DNA from: Rhodospirillales bacterium
GTDB taxonomy: Bacteria; Pseudomonadota; Alphaproteobacteria; Rhodospirillales; UBA2165
Assembly: GCA_022823235.1 (NCBI GenBank)
Contig: JAJDXO010000004.1
Location: 1 to 64,000 of the forward strand
Length of the DNA: 64,000 nucleotides
Reading direction: 5' to 3'
The position numbers and the translations under genes are program-made. A model generated the notes under the pieces. It was not told where the DNA came from, made no database searches, and saw only the letters and a list, made by a program, of their open reading frames with translations. Below, in pieces: positions 34,969 through 44,281 of the stretch (its first letter is position 1; each line of letters starts with the position of its first letter).

Positions 34969-35286
34969 CTAATTTGCCTTTGAGCGCGGAACGTACTCGC
35001 CGTCCGCGAGACCCTCGAAGATCACATCTACGTGTGGATGAACAATCGGACCGCCTTCCGCATCGGGCTCGAGGTTCCGTTCCGCCACATAGGTCTGTGC
35101 GTCGCTGCCGTGAACCAATACATGGTACCAGGGCTTGTCTTTCGGGGGGCGCGACTTGGCCATCTGCTCGTACCATTCGTCGGTGCCGTCGAACACGGGG
35201 TCGACGTCGATGATCACGCCGCGGTAGTCGAACCGGCGGTGGTGGACGATCTGGCCAACGGAAAACAGGGCGGTTGCGGTGCTCAT
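34969..35286 (-). CDS. hspQ: Heat-shock protein HspQ / hemimethylated-DNA-binding family
   Basis: A 105-residue HspQ (YccV-like) protein. The fold is recognised by FSVGQIVHHRRFDYRGVIIDVDPVF, KPWYHVLVHG, TYVAERNLEPD and HPHVDVIFEG. Family members stimulate Lon protease or bind hemimethylated oriC DNA. The ATG at 35286 is used; another three codons earlier (35295) is equally in frame. Longer upstream reading overlaps the ELM1 gene and is rejected. Confidence 0.92.
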   Translation of the reverse strand: MSTATALFSVGQIVHHRRFDYRGVIIDVDPVFDGTDEWYEQMAKSRPPKDKPWYHVLVHGSDAQTYVAERNLEPDAEGGPIVHPHVDVIFEGLADGEYVPRSKAN

Positions 35287-35383
35287 GATCCTCATTAGGC
35301 GGGCGGCCGGTTTGAATTGTCCAGTCCCGAAACGGTGATCATGGTTCAAATCCGGCGCGAAATCTGTCAACCATGGCAGCCGA

Positions 35384-36388
35384 ATGACTGACACTGCCGA
35401 CAATATGCCCGAACCGCCGACGGTGTGGGTGCTGAAGGACCCGCGCGCGGGCACCGCCGCACAAGCGTTGGGGGTTGCCGAGGCGCTTGGGTACCCCTTT
35501 GAAATCAAGGATTTGGACTACAATCCGTTGTCCCGATTGCCGAATGTGCTGATCGGCGCCGGCACGGCGGGACTTACCGGAGAGAGCGCGCGCGGCTTGG
35601 CCGCGCCATGGCCCGACCTGGTCATTGCCGCCGGACGGCGGTCCGCGCCCGTTGCCCGGTGGATCAAACGCCGGAGCGGCGGGCGAAGCCGGTGCGTTCA
35701 AATCATGTACCCCGGCGCCGGCGGCCTTGCCGAGTTCGACTTGGTCGCGGTTCCGAATCACGATGCCGTTCCGGCGGCCGCCAACCTGGTTCGCATCACC
35801 GGCGCTCCCCATCGGCTCACCGCCGAAAAGCTGGCGGCCGCCCGCCGGGAATGGAACGGCGAACTCGGCCGGCTGCCGCGGCCTCTCGTTGCGCTGTTGG
35901 TGGGCGGCGCCACCCGGCGGCGGGCGTTTACGGCCGGGCAGGCCGAAACGCTGGGGCGGCAGGCGGCGGGATTGGTGAGCGGCGGCGGGACGATTTTGGC
36001 CACCACCAGCCGCCGGACGGGGCCCGAGGCGGCCGCGGCGCTGGAGCGGGCCCTGAACGAGGCGGTCCCGGACCAATTCCGTTTGTACCGGTTTGGAGAT
36101 TCGCCGCCCAATCCCTATCTCGGATATCTGGCGTCCTCGGATGCCGTCGTGGTCACCGGTGAATCCATATCCATGGCCTGCGAAGCGTGTGCCAGCGGAA
36201 AACAAGTCTATATCTCTGCGCCCGAGGGACATCTCTCCGAGCGCCATGGCCGGTTTGTCGCCGAGTTGACCGAGGCGGGATTTGTCCGGCTGCTGGGAGA
36301 CCGGCTCGAGGACTGGACGCCGCCCGGGCCCCTCGATACCGCTGGGGTCGTCGCAAGAGCGATCAAGGAGCGGCTGGCAATTCGCTGA
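35384..36388 (+). CDS. ELM1/GtrOC-family protein (DUF1022)
   Basis: A 334-residue protein of the mitochondrial-fission ELM1 family, which has a GT-B glycosyltransferase-like fold and many alphaproteobacterial members. Landmarks are VWVLKDPRAGTAAQALGVAEALG, GRRSAPVARWIKR, LLVGGATRRRAF, ATTSRRTGP and the C-terminal NPYLGYLASSDAVVVTGESISMACEAC. In plants ELM1 recruits dynamin to mitochondria; bacterial members are thought to act on envelope glycans, but this is unproven. It is divergent from hspQ and stands alone. Confidence 0.85.
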   Translation: MTDTADNMPEPPTVWVLKDPRAGTAAQALGVAEALGYPFEIKDLDYNPLSRLPNVLIGAGTAGLTGESARGLAAPWPDLVIAAGRRSAPVARWIKRRSGGRSRCVQIMYPGAGGLAEFDLVAVPNHDAVPAAANLVRITGAPHRLTAEKLAAARREWNGELGRLPRPLVALLVGGATRRRAFTAGQAETLGRQAAGLVSGGGTILATTSRRTGPEAAAALERALNEAVPDQFRLYRFGDSPPNPYLGYLASSDAVVVTGESISMACEACASGKQVYISAPEGHLSERHGRFVAELTEAGFVRLLGDRLEDWTPPGPLDTAGVVARAIKERLAIR

Positions 36389-36543
36389 ATTGCCGACGCA
36401 CCGGGCCTTACCGGATCGTAATGCCGTCTGGCGCGTTGGTGACTGGCGGGTGATTCGACCCTTGTCCATATATGCATCGGGAAATCGACGGATTTCGTGG
36501 TATATGGGCGTTTAGGGGCTGCACGGGAAAAGAACACAGCGCG

Positions 36544-38466
36544 ATGGCCGAGGACGATTTCGAACGCAAGCTGACCGCGATCTTTTATGCGGATGTCGCG
36601 GGGTACAGCCGGTTGACCGGTCAGGACGAGGCCGGCACCCATAAGGCGTTGGGCGAGTCCCTCGACGTCATCACGTCCTCTATCGAAGAACATGGCGGCC
36701 GGGTCGTCCATTTCGCCGGCGACGCCATCCTTGCCGAATTCACCAGCGTGCGGGCGTCGGTAAATGCCGCGGTCGCGGCGCAGCACCAGCTGAGAGAGAA
36801 TAACCGTGGCCGCGCCGACGACGAAAAGCTGCAGTTCCGCATCGGCATCAATCTCGGCGAGGTGATTGTCGACCGGGACGATATCTTCGGCGACGGGGTC
36901 AACATCGCCGCCCGATTGGAAAGCCTCGCCGATCCCGGCGGCATCTGCATTTCCGGCAATGTCCGCGACCAGATAATCGGCCGGCTCCCCCTCGATCTCC
37001 ACGACATGGGCGAGCAGAACGTCAAGAATATCGCCCAGCCGGTTCGGGCCTATAAGGTGCTGATCGACGACGAGGCGCGCGAAGCGGCGCGGGCGTCCGG
37101 CCAGGCGAAGAGAACCAGGCCTTCAATTGCCCGTTCGCCCAAGGCGTTGGCGGCGGCGGCGGTGGTGATCGCGGTGGGGGCGGGTGCGCTGTTCGGCGGC
37201 GGGCTGCTGAACATTTCGGTGGACGTGGACGGCGCGGCGGAGGCGACCGCCGATGAGCCCGCGTTCAGTGAAAAACCGGCGATCGCCGTCCTGCCGTTCA
37301 CCAATTTGTCGGGGTCCGACCAGGAAGACTATTTGAGCGACGGCATCACCGAGGACATAATCACCAACCTCGCGCGGTCGCCGGCATTGTTCGTCATTTC
37401 CCGGAACTCGACCTTCGCCTACAAGGGCAAGACCCCGACCGTCGCGGAGGTGAGCAAGGCGCTCGGCGCCCGCTACGTGGTCGACGGCAGCTTCCGGAAG
37501 GCCGGAGACCAGCTGCGCGTCTCCGCGCAGCTCGTGGATGCGACGAATAATCTGGTTCTGTGGACGAACCGGTTCGACCGCAGCGTCGACCGGATTTTCG
37601 AAGTGCAGGATGAGATCGCATCGCGCATTTCCTCGGCGCTGGCCAGGGAAGTGAAAGGCGCGGAGGCGCTTCGGTCACGGGCACGCACGACGGACAACGT
37701 GGAGGCCTATGACCTCGTCCTTCGGGCACGGCGAATTCTCTCGCGGCCCGGCCGGAGCGAAGTCGGCATCGAGGCGGGCCGGCTCCTGGAACGCGCCATC
37801 AGCCTGGATTCCGATTACGCGCAGGCCCATGCGTCGCTTGCCTGGGCGCTGCTGCGCCAGTCGCGCGGGGTTACGCGTGAGCGGCATATGCAATTGGTCG
37901 AGGCTGCGTTTAGGCACGCGGAAGAGGCCCTGAGGCTCGATCCGAACGACTTCTATTCTCATTGGACGCTGGGCACCGTACTGGCGCGGAAACGGCAGCC
38001 GGAAGAAAGTCTTAAATCCATTCGAACGGCGCTGGAGCTGAATCCCAATGCCGCCGAACTGCACCTGCACATGGTTCAGCCGCTGGTTCGTCTTGGGAGG
38101 AACCGCGAGGCGAACAATGCCGCAAAGACCGCCATCCGGCTCAATCCGTATCATCATGGCCCCTACCAGGTGGCGCTGGCCGTGTCACAGATGGCCCTCG
38201 GAGAGTATGAGGCGGCTGCCGATACGTTGGCGAAAGTAGTTTCCCGCATGAAGACGGCGCTTCGCCCGCGATTACTACTGGCGACCGCGTATTCCATGAC
38301 CGGCCGGGACGACAAGGCACGGGAACTGATTTCCGAAGCAATTGAATTGAAGCCGGATCTGAATGAGCGTTCGGCGCGGCGAATGCTGAATTTGTTCGGC
38401 CCGGATGCCGTTGGTCCCATGCTTGCCGCGTTGACACGGGTGGGTTTGCCCGCATTCGTGAATTAG
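36544..38466 (+). CDS. Class III adenylate/guanylate cyclase with TolB-like and TPR domains
   Basis: A 640-residue signalling protein. The N-terminal class III cyclase domain (about 8-175) keeps both metal aspartates (FYADVAGYSRL and FAGDAILAEF) and the NIAARLES transition-state motif, so it should be active. One transmembrane helix (about 203-222, alanine/valine-rich) leads to a TolB/FlgO-like domain starting IAVLPFTNLSG, then TPR helices from about residue 390 to 600 for protein contacts. Topology suggests a cytoplasmic cyclase tuned by a periplasmic sensor half. The ATG at 36544 gives the canonical start FERKLTAIFYADV. A second cyclase gene follows after 12 bases. Confidence 0.9.
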   Translation: MAEDDFERKLTAIFYADVAGYSRLTGQDEAGTHKALGESLDVITSSIEEHGGRVVHFAGDAILAEFTSVRASVNAAVAAQHQLRENNRGRADDEKLQFRIGINLGEVIVDRDDIFGDGVNIAARLESLADPGGICISGNVRDQIIGRLPLDLHDMGEQNVKNIAQPVRAYKVLIDDEAREAARASGQAKRTRPSIARSPKALAAAAVVIAVGAGALFGGGLLNISVDVDGAAEATADEPAFSEKPAIAVLPFTNLSGSDQEDYLSDGITEDIITNLARSPALFVISRNSTFAYKGKTPTVAEVSKALGARYVVDGSFRKAGDQLRVSAQLVDATNNLVLWTNRFDRSVDRIFEVQDEIASRISSALAREVKGAEALRSRARTTDNVEAYDLVLRARRILSRPGRSEVGIEAGRLLERAISLDSDYAQAHASLAWALLRQSRGVTRERHMQLVEAAFRHAEEALRLDPNDFYSHWTLGTVLARKRQPEESLKSIRTALELNPNAAELHLHMVQPLVRLGRNREANNAAKTAIRLNPYHHGPYQVALAVSQMALGEYEAAADTLAKVVSRMKTALRPRLLLATAYSMTGRDDKARELISEAIELKPDLNERSARRMLNLFGPDAVGPMLAALTRVGLPAFVN

Positions 38467-38478
38467 GGAACGCGGCCG

Positions 38479-40356
38479 ATGGCGCCCGACGGCACGACCA
38501 TCGTCACAGGTTCAAAACCGAAACACGACCGAATTCCGCTGGCCTGGCTGTTGAGCTGTGTGTTCGGCGGGCTGACCGCCATCTCGGTCCTGGTCGTCCT
38601 GTGGATGGGCCTGGCCGGCATGCGCGTCACCAGCGCGGACCTGCTGGGGGCCCGCACGGCGGCGATCGTCGACAATGCGACGGAACAGGTTGATCGTCTC
38701 CTGCGGCCCATCGAGGTCCAGGGCCGTTGGCTGGCGGCGCAAGTCGCGTCCGGCGAATTGAATCCCGCCGATGCCGCGCAGTGGGCGTCGACGGTGGAAG
38801 CCGTCGTCTCCGCAACGCCCCAGGTGTTTGCCGTGGTCACCGTCGATCGCGGCGGAACCGGCTACATCCGCTCCGATCTGTCCGACGATCTGATCGTGCG
38901 GGATTGGTCCCGGCAGTCGGAAATGGCGGAATTCATGGCCCGGATCAGGGCGATGGCGTCGGGATCGATGGAATGGGGCCGGCCGCTTCTGTCGCGGGAA
39001 CTGGACCCGCCCCAGCCCATGCTTATTTTGCGGCTGCCGCTCTACCGGAACGGGGAATATTGGGGCCCGTTGATGCTGACGGTTTCCCTCTCCGAATTGT
39101 CGCGGACATTGGTCGAGGAAGCCGCGGACGGCACGCTCGTTCCGTTCATCCTGTATGACCGAAAATGGGTGCTCGCCCATCCGTCCTTGGTTCGATCGGG
39201 GGAAATCCGGCTGCGGCCGGTCCCGGCGGACAATATATCGGTGATCGGCGGCGAGGCGCTGACCCCCATCGAGGAACTGGGCGACAATTTCCTGTCCGGA
39301 CTGGCCTCGGCCGTGGCGGTCAATCAACGGATCGTCGCGCCGGTTCCCGATGCCTCCATTCTTTTCAAGGAGGTCGATGAAACCGAGACCGCCTATGTGG
39401 TCCGCGAGATCAATCGCTATGGGCCCCGGCCATGGGTCATCGGGACGTACTTCGATACCAGTATCGGGGACGACGTCATCGAGCGGCTGTTCGGTATGGG
39501 AATTGCCGGCGGCGCGGTCTTCCTCGTCTCACTGGTGATTGCCATATTGCTGGGCCGCCGGGCGGCCAAGCCGGCGCAACGACTGGCCGCCGCCGCTCAC
39601 GGCGTGCAGGAGGGGGATCTGGGTGAGACGGTCCATGTGCCGGGGACCCGGATCTACGAACTCGACCTCGCCGGGCAGTCGTTCAACAACATGGTCGTCG
39701 GCCTCAAGGAGCGGGAGCGAATCCGCGATCAATTCGGGCGTTTCGTCCCCGAAGCGGTCGCCGCCGCCATTCTGGCGGAGGATGGAGATCTCACGCCGAC
39801 CACCACCGAGGCCACCGTTCTGTTCACCGACATCGAGAAATTCACCACCGTCGCGGAAGGCCTCCGGCCCGAGGAAGTGGTCGGGCTGCTCAACGAGTAT
39901 TTCTCCGCCGCGGTCGAGATACTGGAGCGGCACAAGGGGGTCATCACCCAGTTCCAGGGCGATGCCATTCTCGCGACGTTCAACGTCCCGGCCCGCGACC
40001 CGCGGCATGCGGCGAATGCTGTGTCCGCCGCCGTCGAGCTCCAGCGATTGACGGCGGGCCGGACCTTCGCGGGGCTTCGGCTCGGCATCCGCATCGGGGT
40101 CAATACCGGGCTCCTGGTCGCCGGGAACGTCGGCGCGGCGGGGCGCCTGAACTACACGGTCCATGGGGACGCGGTGAATCTCGCGGCGCGGCTCGAGCAG
40201 GTGAACAAGGAACACGGGACCCGGATCATCGTCGCCGACAGCACCGTGCATCAGGCGCCCGGTTTTCCCTACCGGGAACTGGGCTCGGTGACGGTGCGCG
40301 GCAAGGAAAACCCGGTTGTCATTTCGACCGTGGAACCGAGCGCCTGGGGCGCCTGA
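38479..40356 (+). CDS. Class III adenylate/guanylate cyclase with periplasmic sensor and HAMP domain
   Basis: A 625-residue receptor cyclase. A transmembrane helix near 22-44 leads to a periplasmic dCache-like sensor of about 300 residues, a second helix near 340-362, a HAMP linker (to about 420) and a catalytic domain. The latter keeps LFTDIEKFTTV, QFQGDAILATF and HGDAVNLAARLE, so both metal aspartates and the N-x3-R motif are intact. It converts ATP or GTP to a cyclic nucleotide in response to an external ligand. It is 12 bases downstream of another cyclase, indicating one operon. The 92 bases after its stop hold the left direct repeat of the defence-like island. Confidence 0.9.
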   Translation: MAPDGTTIVTGSKPKHDRIPLAWLLSCVFGGLTAISVLVVLWMGLAGMRVTSADLLGARTAAIVDNATEQVDRLLRPIEVQGRWLAAQVASGELNPADAAQWASTVEAVVSATPQVFAVVTVDRGGTGYIRSDLSDDLIVRDWSRQSEMAEFMARIRAMASGSMEWGRPLLSRELDPPQPMLILRLPLYRNGEYWGPLMLTVSLSELSRTLVEEAADGTLVPFILYDRKWVLAHPSLVRSGEIRLRPVPADNISVIGGEALTPIEELGDNFLSGLASAVAVNQRIVAPVPDASILFKEVDETETAYVVREINRYGPRPWVIGTYFDTSIGDDVIERLFGMGIAGGAVFLVSLVIAILLGRRAAKPAQRLAAAAHGVQEGDLGETVHVPGTRIYELDLAGQSFNNMVVGLKERERIRDQFGRFVPEAVAAAILAEDGDLTPTTTEATVLFTDIEKFTTVAEGLRPEEVVGLLNEYFSAAVEILERHKGVITQFQGDAILATFNVPARDPRHAANAVSAAVELQRLTAGRTFAGLRLGIRIGVNTGLLVAGNVGAAGRLNYTVHGDAVNLAARLEQVNKEHGTRIIVADSTVHQAPGFPYRELGSVTVRGKENPVVISTVEPSAWGA

Positions 40357-40388
40357 ACGAATAAATTCATGAAATTCGATTGGTTATC

Positions 40389-40407
40389 AGTTCGGCGAGG
40401 CGGGCCG
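40389..40407 (+). repeat. Left direct repeat of the 40.4-45.8 kb island
   Basis: AGTTCGGCGAGGCGGGCCG here recurs as AGTTGGCGAGGCGGGCCG at 45800-45817 (one missing base), with the last 14 bases identical. The two copies bracket a four-gene AT-richer block exactly, like an attachment-site or target-site duplication. No integrase gene lies between them. Confidence 0.7.
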
Positions 40408-40448
40408 ATGAGCTGATTTCGCATCCCATCGCTTTTCGGGCGGGGTGT

Positions 40449-41459
40449 TCAAGCCGGTACCCGCCATACCCGACGGGATCGTCGGATATTACCGCGTGGC
40501 GGATTGACCTTACCGTCCCTTCGCTCCTTCTTCGTCAGTACAAGGCTTGGCTTCCCAGATCGCCAAGCCAACTCCGCCGGCTTATTCATCCACAGCAATT
40601 CCTGCCGACCGAGCCGGTCGCCGTTCGTAGTCTGCGTAAACGCACCCAGCTCCACCCTGTGCCATCCGCCTCTTGTTTCCAATAGCCGGACATATGCGTT
40701 TGATTCATATCCACTGATCATCACCATGCACCTGCACAGAAGAGCCTGACTGAGAAGCCGCTCGTGAAATCTCTGATCGCTTGCCTCAACGCTGTACCCG
40801 TGACCTCTGTCGGCCAAATATGGCGGATCAATATATACTAATGTCGCAGGCTTATTTGAGTACTGTATCAATAACTCCAGCCCGTCCTTATTTTCTATCC
40901 GAATACCGCGCAATCTCTCACTTACACTCCTTACCCTTTCCGGGTAATTGTACCACCGATTTACTCGTGCTTCTCGGTCCTGCCTTGCATATGTATCAGA
41001 CACCGAAAATCCACCACGCTTTCCGGCAATGACACCATTCACGCTCATCATCGCCTGAACCAGAAATTTTCTTGCGCGTTCCAGTTCACTCTCATTCCCG
41101 TTTGAATGTCGTGCATACTTAAGTTCTGATCGCGCATATGGCGTTAGCTCAATCAGTTCAGCCAACCTGTCGCCATTGTCTCGTATTTGCTTCAATGCAT
41201 TTACGATATTATCGTCAAGATCGTTGACGACTTCGATTTGCGCTGGCTCTTTTGCCAATGTTAGTGCAAGCGCACCGCCGAACAATTCCACCCAGCAACT
41301 ATGAGGGGGCATGAACTCCAGGATTTTGCCGGCCAATCTTTGCTTTGACCCGTAGTATCCGAACGCGCCGGACGTTGCGGCCGAAACCGGTTCAATTCGG
41401 GGTCTCGTGAGCACGGCCGCTTGATCGTCACATAGGTCAGTGTTGTGTTTACTACTCAT
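40449..41459 (-). CDS. D12-class N6-adenine DNA methyltransferase (Dam-like)
   Basis: A 336-residue DNA adenine methyltransferase. SAM-binding motif X is FGYYGSKQRLA (33-43), motif I ELFGGALALTLAK (58-70) and catalytic motif IV DPPY (211-214), the order of the D12/Dam (alpha) class. The C-terminal NRWYNYPERV and later segments should read the target. The ATG at 41459 overlaps the stop of the upstream nuclease-like gene by eight bases; a frame opening at 41510 would overlap it further. It is the last gene of a four-gene operon, where it probably protects self DNA. It is AT-richer than genes outside the island. Confidence 0.9.
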   Translation of the reverse strand: MSSKHNTDLCDDQAAVLTRPRIEPVSAATSGAFGYYGSKQRLAGKILEFMPPHSCWVELFGGALALTLAKEPAQIEVVNDLDDNIVNALKQIRDNGDRLAELIELTPYARSELKYARHSNGNESELERARKFLVQAMMSVNGVIAGKRGGFSVSDTYARQDREARVNRWYNYPERVRSVSERLRGIRIENKDGLELLIQYSNKPATLVYIDPPYLADRGHGYSVEASDQRFHERLLSQALLCRCMVMISGYESNAYVRLLETRGGWHRVELGAFTQTTNGDRLGRQELLWMNKPAELAWRSGKPSLVLTKKERRDGKVNPPRGNIRRSRRVWRVPA

Positions 41460-42423
41460 GATATTGTCTTTCACTGACGTTCCAGTCGCCTTGTTCAATT
41501 CTCCACGCATCCTCCTTTATCAGCTCGTCCACAGGATTCTCGATAACCCTTTTTTCACCAACCTGCGGTTTCCCATTCCTTACAGGAACCAAGTACAGAA
41601 AATACGAGCTACCGTTTTCTGTCGCAGTTTGCACTTCGTTTCGCGTAAAGACGAATGCCCAGTCCCTCGGACTAACTGCCTTGACTTCGATCAGCCGCAC
41701 TCTGACCTCATCGGTACTTGTGTCCCTGCGAACGCTTGCAATATCGAAGCCCGCCGCTGAGTTCTCCATCGCGATATGAATCACCATGTTGGCATCTCTA
41801 TCGCCAACCGTGGATCGTTCAAACGTGACAACCTCCAACTCCGCAGCGAAGCCAATGTCCGCTTGGTTTCTCTTCCGAACTTTCAATTGCTCCGGTGATA
41901 GTCCCCTGCTGTGTATCGCCCTGATGAAGTCGGAGTGAAACCAAGTGCTGACCGAATAGCTTCCCGTCGAGTGCTGGAGCCGAATTGCGCCTCCTTCCAG
42001 GAGGACATTTCGCGCCGCGTAGTACTCTTCGCCAATCCGCCCCCACTTCATCCTGATTTGTCCGTCCTCTAGGCCAAATGCATGGCAAACCGTGCGCAGT
42101 TCCTTGCCATATCCGGTGTCGGACTCCACGACGGCCCTTACCACATGTGTGCAAAACTCCTCCCTGCCGGTGCCTAGCGCCGCGACCATGTCCGTCAAGG
42201 CCCGATTACGCCCAATACACCCACCATCGACCTTTACCGCGCCCATCGTCTCAAGGAACCTCAATGCCTCATCGAACCCGCGTGCGCGTTCACCAAACCG
42301 TCGTTTAGCCACCTGCCACTCCAGCTGAACATGCTCGCTCAACACGTCCACCAGCACTTCCGCAGATCTCAGTGTGAGACCTTCCCAATACGAAGCCCCG
42401 TTGCCCCTAAAGGTGGTCATCAA
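41452..42423 (-). CDS. DUF3883-like predicted PD-(D/E)xK nuclease
   Basis: A 323-residue protein whose C-terminal part looks like the DUF3883/NgoFVII-like nuclease fold: E196 in AELEVV, then GFDI (225-228), IEVK (245-248) and TRNEVQTA. That layout, E-x-D-x-E-V-K, suits a PD-(D/E)xK metal-dependent nuclease. The N-terminal 160 residues contain helices (AEVLVDVL, DEALRFLETMGAV) resembling a winged-helix domain. Its start overlaps the end of the helicase gene by 17 bases, and its end overlaps the methyltransferase start by eight. It is the likely effector or restriction subunit of the operon. Activity is inferred only. Confidence 0.72.
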   Translation of the reverse strand: MMTTFRGNGASYWEGLTLRSAEVLVDVLSEHVQLEWQVAKRRFGERARGFDEALRFLETMGAVKVDGGCIGRNRALTDMVAALGTGREEFCTHVVRAVVESDTGYGKELRTVCHAFGLEDGQIRMKWGRIGEEYYAARNVLLEGGAIRLQHSTGSYSVSTWFHSDFIRAIHSRGLSPEQLKVRKRNQADIGFAAELEVVTFERSTVGDRDANMVIHIAMENSAAGFDIASVRRDTSTDEVRVRLIEVKAVSPRDWAFVFTRNEVQTATENGSSYFLYLVPVRNGKPQVGEKRVIENPVDELIKEDAWRIEQGDWNVSERQYHE

Positions 42424-44281
42424 GCGAGATTTCCCATTCCGGCAATTCTATGCCTGCCAAAGGAAATTCCTGATCGATAACTTCCATCATTCGTGCTGTC
42501 TTCGCATTCAAATTGTCGAGAATCTGGCTTTCAAAGGTGTCTCGATACTTCAAAAAATGATAGTAGGAGATCTTCTCCTCTGATCCTCCTACTCTGTGAA
42601 TGCGATCTAGAGATTGTAGGTACTCTGCGCAGTTATATGACAAGTCATAGTAGATCGCGTTTGAGCAAGTTCGGTGCAAGGACACTGATTCGGAACACGC
42701 CGCTGGATTTGCGATCAGAATATCCAGTCCACTATTCCGTCTCTTGAATGCTTCAATGATCCCCTCCCGGCTCTCTTCATTCATCCCGTCATCTGTCGGC
42801 GTGCCGCCGTATACAACTCTGCTCTGAAACCCAAGTTCGTCGCATTCTTGCTTAATCCGCTGGAGCGAACCGACAAAGTTCGCCCACACGACGACTTTTT
42901 CACCTCTTGAGCGAAGCTCGCGAAGCATTTCAGTCAGTGTCTCCATTTTTGCGGGAGTTTCCAAATGACGGTAGTTCTGAATCTTACTTATAAGATAATG
43001 ATTCGCCGGGTCTATCAAATCCTCTGAATAATTCTCGATGGCTCCAAGCAGAAGGCTTGCATATGACACCGCCTGCCGTCTTCTAATCTGCCGCCCCTTT
43101 TTAAGGTCCAGGCTTGTCGCCAGATCAAGATCCCCTAAACTTTGCGCCAGTTCCGCAATCCTCGCCTCAATGCACTCGTACAACTCACGCTCAATCGGGT
43201 TCATGTCGACTTCCACCGGGGGCAAAAACACAGGCTCCGACAAACCCAACTCACTCTTTCGCACCCGATAAAACAAATTCTTGATCTTGGGCTCAATCGT
43301 CTCCTTTGCGATACCGTGTTGGCCCGCATCAGACGCCTGTCTGATTCTGCCTTGACTCTTCGCATCGAAAATTGGGGCGTCGGGAAACAGTATATTGAAC
43401 TGATTGATGCCATCACCGTAACTCTTCGGGAACGGTGTTCCCGTCATGATACAGCGCTTTGCCGCGAACCTGCTTGTCTCTGCTACCGCCCGCGCCCACA
43501 CCCCTTCGTCCTGCTTCATGTAGTGAGCTTCGTCGACAATGAAGAATGCATGGTTATCGGGTTCACGGAGCAAGTCTTGCGCTTGTTGGCTGTCCCTGGC
43601 CAAAGTGTGATACGTCGTAAGGTACAGTTCCATAGGCTGAGAAATACGCGAATAGTACTTTGAATGCCGTTCTCGCACGTCCCCGCCTGCCAGGATTTCT
43701 ACCGAAGCAGTCCTTCCAAGTGTTACCTCAAACTCCGACTGCCATGGTGCGAAACATGAGCGGGGTCCGACAACGAACAGAGAGTTAATCGACCCTTTGC
43801 TCCTAAGGTACTCGTACACCGCCAAAACCACTGAGGTTTTTCCGGCTCCGGGGGTAGAAAAGTTGGCACTGTGCGCTACGTTCAGCAAATGCAAAGCCGC
43901 CTTTACTTGGTGGGGTAGCAACGGCCGCTTCAGCCCGAGCCGAACAAATTTAAGGAATTCGCCTGATTCGTGTTGCGTCAAGTTGCCGTTCTTGATCTCG
44001 CCGCCAACGCCCCGACTGACTTCCACCTCCTTGGCCGCCTCGTCTGCGCGTCGAACAGCTTCAATCGTATGGTGATCAAGGACTAGCGCGACATCAGAAT
44101 CGGTCAGCAGCTTTACGACGCCCAACACGAACTCCTGGCGTCCATGAGATTCGGCACTAAGTTCTTCTCCGCCTTGCCGAAATCCGTATAGCCTTAGCGT
44201 GCTCTTGGTTGCAGGAGACAACTCCCTCTGCGGGTCCGTTATGTGGACCGCATCGGCGTCCGACCGAATGAATACCGTCAT
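42407..44281 (-). CDS. SNF2-type superfamily 2 helicase/translocase
   Basis: A 624-residue ATP-dependent DNA translocase. Walker A is TPGAGKTS (143-150), motif II DEAH (250-253), motif III MTGTPFP, and motif VI QSLDRIHRVG near 573, with VVWANFVGSLQRI as motif IV. The DRIHR signature and spacing are of the SNF2/Rad54 type, and the first 120 residues are a family-specific N-terminal domain. Such motors drive restriction and defence complexes along DNA. It starts with a four-base ATGA overlap with the ParB-like gene and continues into the nuclease gene, so all should be made together. Confidence 0.9.
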   Translation of the reverse strand: MTVFIRSDADAVHITDPQRELSPATKSTLRLYGFRQGGEELSAESHGRQEFVLGVVKLLTDSDVALVLDHHTIEAVRRADEAAKEVEVSRGVGGEIKNGNLTQHESGEFLKFVRLGLKRPLLPHQVKAALHLLNVAHSANFSTPGAGKTSVVLAVYEYLRSKGSINSLFVVGPRSCFAPWQSEFEVTLGRTASVEILAGGDVRERHSKYYSRISQPMELYLTTYHTLARDSQQAQDLLREPDNHAFFIVDEAHYMKQDEGVWARAVAETSRFAAKRCIMTGTPFPKSYGDGINQFNILFPDAPIFDAKSQGRIRQASDAGQHGIAKETIEPKIKNLFYRVRKSELGLSEPVFLPPVEVDMNPIERELYECIEARIAELAQSLGDLDLATSLDLKKGRQIRRRQAVSYASLLLGAIENYSEDLIDPANHYLISKIQNYRHLETPAKMETLTEMLRELRSRGEKVVVWANFVGSLQRIKQECDELGFQSRVVYGGTPTDDGMNEESREGIIEAFKRRNSGLDILIANPAACSESVSLHRTCSNAIYYDLSYNCAEYLQSLDRIHRVGGSEEKISYYHFLKYRDTFESQILDNLNAKTARMMEVIDQEFPLAGIELPEWEISLDDHL

